Of a stretch of DNA of 34,768 nucleotides, positions 20,634-28,637 are shown piece after piece (the stretch's first letter is position 1; the number at the start of each line of letters is the position of its first letter). The DNA is from Flavobacteriaceae bacterium (GTDB lineage: Bacteria; Bacteroidota; Bacteroidia; Flavobacteriales; Flavobacteriaceae). The position numbers and the translations under genes were made by a program. Location of the stretch: contig PKDU01000056.1 of assembly GCA_002862705.1 (NCBI GenBank), positions 1-34,768 on the forward strand. Reading direction: 5' to 3'. The notes beneath the pieces are model-generated. The model did no database searches. It was given only the letters and a program-made list of their open reading frames with translations, and was not told the origin of the DNA.

Positions 20634-22430
20634 ATGAAGTTCAATTCCCAATCACAGCATTTACGCTACACAGAAATTCCGCTGCCACAAGCAGTGGTGT
20701 TTTATTGTGAAGAATACGGTATTGAGCACATTGTTATTTCTGCAGGTTCACGCAACGCACCATTGACAAACGGCTTTGCTGAAAATCCGTTTTTTAAGAC
20801 CTATAGTATTGTTGACGAGCGCGCTGCTGCATTTTTTGCATTGGGCATGGCGCAACAACTCGGCCGCCCTGTGGCAATTGTATGCACGTCTGGATCGGCG
20901 CTGTTGAACTACTACCCTGCCGTGGCAGAGGCCTATTACAGTGGCATACCACTTATTATCCTATCGGCAGATCGCATGCCGCACCGCATTGGAATTGGCG
21001 ATGGACAGACCATAGAACAGCAAGGCGTTTTTGGACCGCACTTGTTAAGCTCCGCTGATTTACTCCCTGATGTTTCGCATGCTACCGAAACCCTACTCAA
21101 AAGCAATAAGCAGCCTTTTTTTACCAAAAAACCCAACCAAAAAGAAGTGGCTAGCCTGCAAGAAAAGCATCAAGCACACAACATTACAGAGTTGCAACGC
21201 GTGTTTGCATTGGCAAATCACAGCAAGGGGCCGGTGCATTTAAACATACCCATGGAAGAACCCTTATACGGGATGACCACCACACCCTTAGCCTTCCCGA
21301 AACGCAAAGCGCAAACGAGCACCAATCAAAATGCAAACATCTCAACCCTGCAAACACTTTGGAGCAAGGCAAAAAGAAAAATGATTTTGGTGGGCGTATC
21401 AAAACCTGATGCCGAACTAGCTTCGGTGCTTTCCACATTACTGGAAGACCCATCCGTGGTGGTACTGACCGAAAAGACCTCAAACTTTTCTCACGCAAAA
21501 GCCATTGGCGCTATTGACTGCCTTATGGCCCCCCTCGAGCTGGAGCCCAAAAACCAAGCAGACCTACAACCCGACTTACTGATTACCACTGGCGGTATGG
21601 TAGTGTCAAAAAAAATCAAATTTTTCCTGCGTGAACACAAGGCAAAACACCACTTTCACTTAGGCAACACCGCAGCAAATGATACCTTCTTTTATTTAAC
21701 CGAACACATAGATGCGTCGGCAGCAGCAACCTTAGACAGCTTGGAGATCGGACACAAGAGCAACTACCAATCAACTGTGCTAGCACACTACAACAGCTAC
21801 CTACAAACAGCGGTTGATTATTTGAATACGATTCCCTTTTCAGATTTACGTGTTTTTGACATGATCACTGCTGCCTTGCCCCAAAATACGCATCTACAAA
21901 TCGCTAACAGTTCACCAGTTCGTTACATTCAATTGTTTGACTTACCAAGAGGTACAGAAGTGTTCTGCAACAGAGGAACCGCAGGCATAGATGGCAGTAC
22001 AGCAACGGCTATGGGAGCCGCCCAAATCAACCCCAAGCAAACAATATTAATTACTGGGGATTTAAGCTTTTTTTATGACGTGAATGGCTTGTGGAACAAT
22101 TACATCCCAAAAGACGCGCGTATCCTTGTAATCAACAATCAGGGGGGTGGTATTTTTAGAATACTTCCGGGCGAAAAAGACACACCCAAATACGACACCT
22201 ATTTTGAAACCGTCCACAACCGCAGCGCCCGAAACGTGGCCAAAAGCTTTGGACTGGGATACAAGCGTGTTCAGACCAAGTGGGCATTAAAGCAAGCATT
22301 AAAATCATTTTTTAAGCCTAGTACAAAAGCGAAAATTTTAGAAATTTGCACACCCAGAAAAATAAACAATGTGGTACTTTTAGATTACTTTAAGGCCATG
22401 GTTAAAAACGAATTAAATCAAAAATTATGA
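20634..22430 (+). CDS. menD: SEPHCHC synthase (2-succinyl-5-enolpyruvyl-6-hydroxy-3-cyclohexene-1-carboxylate synthase)
   Basis: Thiamine-diphosphate enzyme that joins isochorismate with 2-oxoglutarate. The start is placed at 20634 ([11 protein letters not shown]) rather than the upstream in-frame 20526, which lies inside menF. This gives 598 residues. The N-terminal pyrimidine-binding domain contains [14 protein letters not shown] and [13 protein letters not shown]. The C-terminal cofactor domain has the motif from Gly475-Asp476 ([15 protein letters not shown]) to Asn501-Asn502. The menB ATG overlaps its stop by 4 bases. Confidence 0.97.
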   Translation: MKFNSQSQHLRYTEIPLPQAVVFYCEEYGIEHIVISAGSRNAPLTNGFAENPFFKTYSIVDERAAAFFALGMAQQLGRPVAIVCTSGSALLNYYPAVAEAYYSGIPLIILSADRMPHRIGIGDGQTIEQQGVFGPHLLSSADLLPDVSHATETLLKSNKQPFFTKKPNQKEVASLQEKHQAHNITELQRVFALANHSKGPVHLNIPMEEPLYGMTTTPLAFPKRKAQTSTNQNANISTLQTLWSKAKRKMILVGVSKPDAELASVLSTLLEDPSVVVLTEKTSNFSHAKAIGAIDCLMAPLELEPKNQADLQPDLLITTGGMVVSKKIKFFLREHKAKHHFHLGNTAANDTFFYLTEHIDASAAATLDSLEIGHKSNYQSTVLAHYNSYLQTAVDYLNTIPFSDLRVFDMITAALPQNTHLQIANSSPVRYIQLFDLPRGTEVFCNRGTAGIDGSTATAMGAAQINPKQTILITGDLSFFYDVNGLWNNYIPKDARILVINNQGGGIFRILPGEKDTPKYDTYFETVHNRSARNVAKSFGLGYKRVQTKWALKQALKSFFKPSTKAKILEICTPRKINNVVLLDYFKAMVKNELNQKL

Positions 22431-23242
22431 GAACATGGGAAGCCATCAAGAGTTACAGCGACATCCGTTTCGAGTTTTACGAGGGGATTGCGAAAATCAC
22501 CATTGACAGAGAAATCGTTTACAACGCATTTAGACCCGAGACCAACAACCAAATGTTGGAAGCTATGGATATATGCCGCGAACGCGAGGATATCGATGTG
22601 GTGGTGTTTACTGGAGCTGGAGAGAAGGCATTTTGCAGTGGCGGCGATCAAAACGTGAAGGGCGTTGGTGGCTATGTAGGCGAAGATGGCGTTCCACGTT
22701 TGAATGTCTTGGACTTACACAAAAAAATTCGCGAGATTCCCAAGCCCGTTATTGCCATGGTAAACGGTTATGCTATTGGGGGCGGTCATGTACTGCATGT
22801 GGTTTGCGATTTAACCATTGCAAGTGAAAATGCCATTTTTGGGCAAACGGGGCCCAAGGTGGGTAGCTTTGACGGCGGCTTTGGATCATCGTATTTGGCG
22901 CGCCACGTAGGCCAGAAAAAGGCACGTGAAATTTGGTTTTTATGTCAGCAATATTCCGCGCAAGAAGCACTAGACATGGGTATGGTAAACAAGGTTGTTC
23001 CACTAGATAAATTGGAAGACACCGTAGTGGATTGGTGTCAGATCATGCAACAACGCAGCCCTTTGGCATTGCGTATGATTAAACGCTGTATGAACGCCGA
23101 GTTAGACGGGCAGCACGGCCTGATGCAACTTGCCGGTGATGCGACGCTTATGTACTACCTCATGGACGAAGCCCAAGAAGGTAAAAACGCCTTTTTAGAA
23201 AAGCGCAAGCCTAACTTTAAGCAATATCCTAAGTTCCCATAG
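22427..23242 (+). CDS. menB: 1,4-dihydroxy-2-naphthoyl-CoA synthase
   Basis: Crotonase-family enzyme that closes the naphthalenoid ring of o-succinylbenzoyl-CoA. It has 271 residues. Oxyanion-hole regions are CSGGDQ (70-75) and [15 protein letters not shown] (114-128). The [13 protein letters not shown] block holds Gln140, Gly142 and Asp149, and Trp170 follows in REIWFLC. The Gln-Thr-Gly arrangement is that of bicarbonate-dependent (type I) MenB such as the E. coli enzyme. It overlaps menD by 4 bases and menA by 1. Confidence 0.97.
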   Translation: MRTWEAIKSYSDIRFEFYEGIAKITIDREIVYNAFRPETNNQMLEAMDICREREDIDVVVFTGAGEKAFCSGGDQNVKGVGGYVGEDGVPRLNVLDLHKKIREIPKPVIAMVNGYAIGGGHVLHVVCDLTIASENAIFGQTGPKVGSFDGGFGSSYLARHVGQKKAREIWFLCQQYSAQEALDMGMVNKVVPLDKLEDTVVDWCQIMQQRSPLALRMIKRCMNAELDGQHGLMQLAGDATLMYYLMDEAQEGKNAFLEKRKPNFKQYPKFP

Positions 23243-24159
23243 TGTCAAAAAAATCCTTGTTTATGGTTTGGGTAGCTGCAGCACGACTGCGCACTTTGCC
23301 CTTGTCGGTAGCGGGGATTGTTGTAGGCAATGCGTTAGCCATCGGAAACGATGGGTTTTGCCCCTATGTTTTTGCGGGAACCTTGCTCACAGCTGTTGTG
23401 TTTCAAATACTCTCCAATTTTGCCAATGACTACGGCGACGGACTAAAAGGAACCGATAACCACGAACGCATTGGACCCAAACGCGTATTACAACAAAACT
23501 TATTGTCGGTAAAAACCCTTTTTAAGGGCATCGTAATTACTGCGGTTATCGGATTTCTATTGGCAGCAGGCACCATTGCCATTGCCTTTGAAATGGGCGA
23601 GCTAAAAAGTGTTTTGGCGTTTTTAGCATTGGCCGTAGTTGCTATCCTAGCTGCTTATAAATACACGGCTGGCAAAGGGGCCTATGGCTATCACGCCTTG
23701 GGCGACGTATTTGTATTTGCTTTTTTTGGACTGTTGGCTGTTGGTGGGTCGTATTACTTACAAACCAAACAATTAGACAATAGTATGTGGTGGTTCGCCA
23801 TTGCCATTGGTGGGTTAAGCACTGGGGTTTTGAACCTAAACAATATGCGAGATATGCAAAATGACAGCGCAGTAGGTAAAAAAACCGTGGCCGCACTTTT
23901 GGGGCTTCAAGGAGCAAAAATCTATCAGGGCATACTGATATTAGGCTGCATCACAGCATTAACTGTTGGGTTGTTGCACAATTGCAACGGATGGGTGGGG
24001 TATATTCCCGTAGTCGTAGTTATTCCTTTGGTGGCACAATTGACATCAGCGCTAAAAATAAAAACACACAAAGACTTTGACGCACTGCTTAAGCCGTTGG
24101 CGCTAACAACATTTGGCACTAGTATGTTACTGCTGCTAACGCAAATTTTATTGGCATGA
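23242..24159 (+). CDS. menA: 1,4-dihydroxy-2-naphthoate prenyltransferase
   Basis: Membrane UbiA-family enzyme that attaches the polyprenyl tail to DHNA, giving demethylmenaquinone. It has 305 residues starting from a GTG that shares one base with the menB stop. Several hydrophobic segments cover most of the chain. The two diphosphate/Mg-binding motifs are visible: NDYGDGLKGTD (62-72) and NNMRDMQNDSAVGK (200-213). The menC ATG overlaps its end by 4 bases. Confidence 0.95.
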   Translation: MSKKSLFMVWVAAARLRTLPLSVAGIVVGNALAIGNDGFCPYVFAGTLLTAVVFQILSNFANDYGDGLKGTDNHERIGPKRVLQQNLLSVKTLFKGIVITAVIGFLLAAGTIAIAFEMGELKSVLAFLALAVVAILAAYKYTAGKGAYGYHALGDVFVFAFFGLLAVGGSYYLQTKQLDNSMWWFAIAIGGLSTGVLNLNNMRDMQNDSAVGKKTVAALLGLQGAKIYQGILILGCITALTVGLLHNCNGWVGYIPVVVVIPLVAQLTSALKIKTHKDFDALLKPLALTTFGTSMLLLLTQILLA

Positions 24160-25193
24160 AAGTAAGCTACCGTAAATATAATTTAGACTTTAAGCAGCCC
24201 AGCGGGACTTCACGGGGGGTGCTAAGACAAAAAGAGACGTTCTTTATTGAGATTCGCAACGGATCACAATACGGCATTGGCGAATGTGGTTTGTTTCGTG
24301 GGTTAAGCAGCGATGATGTACCCCATTTTGAGGAGCAACTCACAAAGGTCTGCGCTGCGTTGGAAAAGGGCGTGGATGCTACTTTGCTTTATGCTGATTT
24401 CCCTGCCATAATCATGGGTGTGGAAATGGCTTTAACGTCTTTTGCCGCTGATGCGCCATTCCATTTATATGACACTCCTTTTAGCAATGGAGAACAGCCC
24501 ATTTCCATAAACGGACTGGTATGGATGGGAAGTATTGATTTTATGCGTCATCAGGTTTTTGACAAAATTGAAGAGGGTTACGACTGCATCAAACTCAAAA
24601 TTGGTGCTTTAGACTTTGAGCGGGAATGCCAGTTGTTGGCTGAAATAAGAGCACGCTATTCGCCGGCAGAAGTTACCCTAAGAGTAGACGCCAACGGGGC
24701 ATTTGGCCCTGAGGAAGCATTACAAAAACTAGAAAGACTTTCACCGTTTGGATTGCACAGCATAGAGCAGCCAATAGCTGCTGGTCAGTTTGAAGCCATG
24801 AAAAAGCTATGTGCTCAAACTCCCATACCCATTGCCCTTGACGAAGAGCTGATAGGCGTATTGGATGCAGCTGACAAAGCCGCATTACTGGATGAAATTG
24901 AGCCGCAATACATTATTTTAAAACCAAGCCTCTTGGGTGGCTTTACGGCTGCTGAAGCGTGGATAGCACTGGCCGAAGCCCGTAATATAGGTTGGTGGGT
25001 TACGAGTGCACTTGAAAGCAACATAGGCCTAAACGCCATTGCCCAATGGACTGCAACACAAAACACTTCCATGCCACAAGGGCTGGGAACAGGCGGATTG
25101 TTTACCAATAATATCGATAGCCCTTTGGTGGCAGGCAAGGGAGTACTGCAATACAACAATGCCCTGAGTTGGGATACAAATTACATACGCTAA
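24156..25193 (+). CDS. menC: o-Succinylbenzoate synthase
   Basis: Enolase-superfamily dehydratase that makes o-succinylbenzoate. It has 345 residues. The active-site set is complete: Lys148 in KLKIG, metal ligands Asp178 (RVDANG), Glu204 (IEQPI) and Asp229 (ALDEE), and Lys256 in LKPSLLGG. Related sequences include dipeptide epimerases, but the men neighbours settle the assignment. It overlaps menA by 4 bases and menE by one. Confidence 0.95.
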   Translation: MKVSYRKYNLDFKQPSGTSRGVLRQKETFFIEIRNGSQYGIGECGLFRGLSSDDVPHFEEQLTKVCAALEKGVDATLLYADFPAIIMGVEMALTSFAADAPFHLYDTPFSNGEQPISINGLVWMGSIDFMRHQVFDKIEEGYDCIKLKIGALDFERECQLLAEIRARYSPAEVTLRVDANGAFGPEEALQKLERLSPFGLHSIEQPIAAGQFEAMKKLCAQTPIPIALDEELIGVLDAADKAALLDEIEPQYIILKPSLLGGFTAAEAWIALAEARNIGWWVTSALESNIGLNAIAQWTATQNTSMPQGLGTGGLFTNNIDSPLVAGKGVLQYNNALSWDTNYIR

Positions 25194-26242
25194 TGTTGGT
25201 TCATGCTTCATTTCGACTCAATGGAAAGGCGTATGAGCGCAATGCCTTGGATTTGGCTGCGCAGCAATGGACCGTCAGTTCAGATGAAGAGCAGCAAGCA
25301 TTGGGGTATTTTCTTATGGATTGGCTTAGCGACGATGAACATATTGCCTTGCATACTTCAGGCTCTACTGGAAAACCAAAAGAAATCCAGATGCCAAAAA
25401 CGGCCATGTATGCCTCGGCAGGTCGAACGGCTGCCTTTTTTAATTTATCGGAAGGCGATTCGGCACTGCTGTGCTTGCCGATACGGTATATTGCGGGTAA
25501 AATGATGTTGGTACGGGCCTTGGTATTGGGATTACATTTGGACATCATACCGCCCAAAACCAAACTAACTATTGAAAAGGACTACACTTTTGCCGCTTTG
25601 ATTCCCTTGCAGGCAAATGCTTCGTTTGATGTATTGGGGCGGTTTAAAACCGTATTGATTGGTGGTGCTCCCATACCCACTGACCTCCGCAAGCGCATCA
25701 GCAAAAAATACAAGCACTGCATTGAGACCTATGGCATGACAGAAACGCTTACGCATGTGGCAACGCGAATTGTAAGCGATGCGGTTATTCCCTTCAAGGT
25801 GATGCCGGGGATTGGGATTGCTACAGATGAAAATGACTGTTTGGTGCTTGAGGTACCTTATTTACCGCTGTCGCCCCTTGTTACACAAGACGTGGTAAGG
25901 CTTGAAGGGAGGGACAGCTTTAGGCTTTTTGGTAGACGAGATTGGGTAATCAATTCTGGTGGCATGAAGATTTTTCCAGAGGACTTAGAGGAAGTCTTGA
26001 CGCCCTTTATCAAATTTCCATTCTTTTTTACGGCACTTCCTGATGCGAACTTAGGCGAACAACTTGTGTTACTGGTTGAAGCACCCGCTACTGAAAAAAC
26101 AGCAATTATGGCAATCGCCCAGCAACATTTGGGTGCCAACAAACACCACATTCCCAAGCAAGTCATTTGTATGGATGCTTTTATGCATACGCGCTCGGGC
26201 AAACTGGACCGAAAAGCCACAATTAAGAGGCTAAATATGTAA
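25193..26242 (+). CDS. menE: o-Succinylbenzoate-CoA ligase (short form)
   Basis: Adenylates o-succinylbenzoate and loads it on CoA, making the substrate for MenB. The start is taken as the ATG at 25193, which shares one base with the menC stop; an ATG at 25169 lies inside menC. This gives 349 residues, the compact form usual in this phylum and shorter than the roughly 450-residue E. coli enzyme. ANL-family motifs are TSGSTGKPK (55-63), ETYGMTET (178-185), the GRRDWVINSGG hinge region (247-257) and the C-terminal catalytic Lys337 in RSGKLDRK. Confidence 0.95.
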   Translation: MLVHASFRLNGKAYERNALDLAAQQWTVSSDEEQQALGYFLMDWLSDDEHIALHTSGSTGKPKEIQMPKTAMYASAGRTAAFFNLSEGDSALLCLPIRYIAGKMMLVRALVLGLHLDIIPPKTKLTIEKDYTFAALIPLQANASFDVLGRFKTVLIGGAPIPTDLRKRISKKYKHCIETYGMTETLTHVATRIVSDAVIPFKVMPGIGIATDENDCLVLEVPYLPLSPLVTQDVVRLEGRDSFRLFGRRDWVINSGGMKIFPEDLEEVLTPFIKFPFFFTALPDANLGEQLVLLVEAPATEKTAIMAIAQQHLGANKHHIPKQVICMDAFMHTRSGKLDRKATIKRLNM

Positions 26243-26431
26243 CGGTGTTACTTTTGACACTGCGCCTACACCCCTTTCATTAACGTTCTCTCAATATAAA
26301 AAAAGCTGAAAAAATAGTAACCAAATTTTTATACGAAATCGTCAAAAATAAGCGTTACTGAGATTTTTGCAGCATAATAGAACGCTAATGCTTTAGGGAT
26401 ATTAATTAAAAATCATTAGTCTATGTTTCAT
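26243..26431. other. AT-rich spacer between menE and its downstream terminator
   Basis: No gene was found in these 189 bases. They contain a TACTTTTG sequence at 26249-26256 directly after the menE stop, without a matching -33 box. A weak pairing AAGCGTT/AACGCT occurs around 26352-26386. The terminator is unusually far from menE, so the menE message has a long 3' end or a small RNA is made here; the sequence alone does not decide. Confidence 0.4.
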
Positions 26432-26460
26432 AACCCCGCCAACTTTGGCGGGGTTTTTGT
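26432..26460 (+). terminator. Intrinsic terminator between menE and the S8 peptidase
   Basis: A 9-bp perfect stem (AACCCCGCC at 26432-26440 with GGCGGGGTT at 26447-26455) closes over the loop AACTTT and is followed by T residues (GGGGTTTTTGT). It is a strong GC-rich terminator for the men transcript. It ends just before the promoter-like element of the peptidase gene. Confidence 0.88.
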
Positions 26461-26468
26461 TATTTTTG
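26461..26468 (+). promoter_or_regulatory. Candidate -7 element for the S8 peptidase
   Basis: TATTTTTG matches TAnnTTTG and ends 4 bases before the GTG start at 26473. A TTTG at 26444-26447 is only 13 bases upstream, too close for a -33 box. If used, the transcript would be leaderless or nearly so. Confidence 0.4.
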
Positions 26469-26472
26469 CTAT

Positions 26473-28482
26473 GTGAAAAAGAAAATATTGTTATTGTTCG
26501 GGTTATTGCTGGTGGTTTCCTGTGTTACTTCTACTGCGCTAAACGACAAAACAAAAGCGCAAGACGACAAGGCCCTACAAAAACAGGTACTAAAGGAGCG
26601 TATTCAAAGCAGGATGGCGGCGCAAAACCGTATCATTGATAGCCTTATTCAAGTAAAAGACCCACGGCTTAAGAAGGACAAAGACGGAAATTTTATCAGA
26701 CCCAACAGGGTCACGCCTAGCGGTAAACCCCTTTATTACGAAACCTATCACGGACGTTCTCATCGTAAAGCCATTAAAGCGGATGTCGTGGGAACGGGAG
26801 GTCGCGCAGGCTACAACCTCACTGGCACGGGTGTTCACATCGGCGTTTGGGATGGCGGGCATGTTTTTGCCGCACATGATGAGTTCACAGGGGGTCCCGA
26901 CTATTTTGACCCAAGCCTAAGCATTGAAATTTCAGACGCAGACGCGGCAGCTATTTGGAGTAGTCACCCTACTGCGGTGACATCCATAGTGGTGGCCAAG
27001 GGACTGTTTCATAAAGATAACTACGACATAACCGGCATAGCGCCAGGTTTAGCTAAAATATACAGCTACGATTGGGAGGATGACCTGTCTGAAATTTTTG
27101 AGCAATTGCAATTACGTGCAAATCCAGATTTTATTTTGTCTAACCACTCTTACGGGTATCCTCTAGTGGATAGTTATAATGAGGTTATTCCAAATCAATA
27201 CATTGGCGATTATAGCGACTGGAGCGCCCTGTTGGATGAAATCGCCTACCTCTACCCCACTTATTTACACGTCTTGGCTGCGGGTAACGATGGCCGTGAG
27301 TCATATCCGGACCAGCAAGTATTAGGCTTAGATCAACTAACTGGATCTACTTCAGCAAAAAACGTATTGACTGTTGGGAGTTTTTCAATGGATGACAACG
27401 GATCAAACAAAGGGGCAACTGAATTTAGCAGTGCGGGGCCCACAAACGATTTTCGTATCAAACCCGAAATTTGCGGCCTAGGAGAAAACCTTGGCGTAGC
27501 TGCTTGGGCGCAAGACGAACCTACAGCTACAGATCGCTACCGTGCAAGTAGCGGTACTTCTTTTGCATCGCCGGCTGTTGCAGGTGGTGTGGCCTTACTA
27601 CAGCAACTTCACAAAAGTACATTTGATACCTATATGGATGGTGCAGCAATGAAGGCATTGCTTTGCCACACGGCAGATGATATTACCGAATGGGCAGGTC
27701 AAGACATCACGGGACCAGATGTAAAAACGGGCTATGGCGCAGTTAATTTAGAAAAAGCAGCACTACTTATTAAGAAAGACGAAAAGGAAACACTCACCAT
27801 TCACAACTTTGAATTAGACCAAGGGGAAACAGAAACCTTATATTTTCAAACTACGGCTGTTGGGGGGTTGTTGTCGGCAACACTTAGTTGGTATGATCCA
27901 CCAGCCGCATTTTATGCTTCCAATACGCTTATAAACGACCTCGACCTACGTATTACCCAAGAAGATAAAAGCTATTTACCATGGGCGTTACCCACAACTG
28001 CTCAACAGGCAGTGGCTGTTTTAGGGGATAATACTAGAGACAATTTAGAAAAAGTAGTGGTGTCAGATCCGCTGGGTGGTCGATATAAAATCACGGTTTC
28101 TCATAAGGGCAGTTTACAGCGCATTAATCAGGCAGGTGAATTTGAAAACACCACACAAAAAGGTGCTTTAGTTGTTACCGGTCCCGGTATTTTCTCAAAG
28201 TCGGAACAGGAGTTGGATCAATTTTCAACAGTAAACAACTTTTTAGTGGCCCCTATTCCGGCAAAGGAAAACTTTACGGTCAGTGCGTTAAACAATAATA
28301 TTCCCTTTAAAAGCTTAAAAATCTTAAGCCTCAATGGAAAAGAAGTATTAAGTAAGACAAGAACCCATTTCTCTTTGAGTAGTACTACTGTTGCTATTTC
28401 CGAATTGACTACGGGCACCTATATTTTAGGTATAGAAACAGAAACGGGTACTATCTTTAGGCAGATAATTATTGCCAACTAA
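26473..28482 (+). CDS. Secreted S8 (subtilisin-like) serine peptidase with T9SS sorting domain
   Basis: Extracellular or surface endopeptidase of 669 residues, starting at GTG. The N terminus is a hydrophobic export signal that ends LLVVSC, so Cys17 may be a lipobox cysteine. The S8 domain (about 110-430) holds Asp127 (VWDGG), His165 (SSHPTAV), the oxyanion Asn272 (AAGND) and Ser363 (GTSFASP). A beta-rich domain follows (about 440-580, with NDLDLRI and HKGSL), common behind Bacteroidota S8 domains. Residues 590-669 are a type A T9SS C-terminal domain (starts FLVAPIPAKENF, contains ILSLNGKEV and GTYIL, ends FRQIIIAN). Substrate unknown; it precedes susC/susD in the same direction. Confidence 0.92.
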   Translation: MKKKILLLFGLLLVVSCVTSTALNDKTKAQDDKALQKQVLKERIQSRMAAQNRIIDSLIQVKDPRLKKDKDGNFIRPNRVTPSGKPLYYETYHGRSHRKAIKADVVGTGGRAGYNLTGTGVHIGVWDGGHVFAAHDEFTGGPDYFDPSLSIEISDADAAAIWSSHPTAVTSIVVAKGLFHKDNYDITGIAPGLAKIYSYDWEDDLSEIFEQLQLRANPDFILSNHSYGYPLVDSYNEVIPNQYIGDYSDWSALLDEIAYLYPTYLHVLAAGNDGRESYPDQQVLGLDQLTGSTSAKNVLTVGSFSMDDNGSNKGATEFSSAGPTNDFRIKPEICGLGENLGVAAWAQDEPTATDRYRASSGTSFASPAVAGGVALLQQLHKSTFDTYMDGAAMKALLCHTADDITEWAGQDITGPDVKTGYGAVNLEKAALLIKKDEKETLTIHNFELDQGETETLYFQTTAVGGLLSATLSWYDPPAAFYASNTLINDLDLRITQEDKSYLPWALPTTAQQAVAVLGDNTRDNLEKVVVSDPLGGRYKITVSHKGSLQRINQAGEFENTTQKGALVVTGPGIFSKSEQELDQFSTVNNFLVAPIPAKENFTVSALNNNIPFKSLKILSLNGKEVLSKTRTHFSLSSTTVAISELTTGTYILGIETETGTIFRQIIIAN

Positions 28483-28569
28483 CTGTGAAATTCAAAATAT
28501 GCTGCCTTAAATTTTTGTTAATCTAAAAATCAGAGAAAAAAAATATTTTTTTAACAATTATTTCACATT

Positions 28570-28581
28570 AAAAAAAAAAAA
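28570..28581 (+). repeat. A12 homopolymer tract before the susC promoter
   Basis: Twelve consecutive A residues immediately abut the -33 box (TTTG, 28582-28585). It could act as an UP-like element or change length by slippage. The surrounding spacer 28483-28637 is otherwise AT-rich with no gene. Confidence 0.7.
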
Positions 28582-28613
28582 TTTGTGTAGTTAACATTTA
28601 ATTAACATCTTTG
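28582..28613 (+). promoter_or_regulatory. Candidate promoter for susC-susD
   Basis: A TTTG box (28582-28585) is followed after 20 bases by CATCTTTG (28606-28613), one base off TAnnTTTG. The spacer holds two direct copies of TTAACAT, 11 bases apart (28591-28597 and 28602-28608), overlapping the -7 region. They could be regulator sites. The expected leader before the ATG at 28638 is about 20 bases. Confidence 0.6.
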
Positions 28614-28637
28614 GGGTTGCTAACAATTAAATTAATT

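Noticed and set aside
28611-28637. TTG start for susC
   Set aside because: It lies in the -7 promoter region; the ATG at 28638 begins a typical signal peptide.
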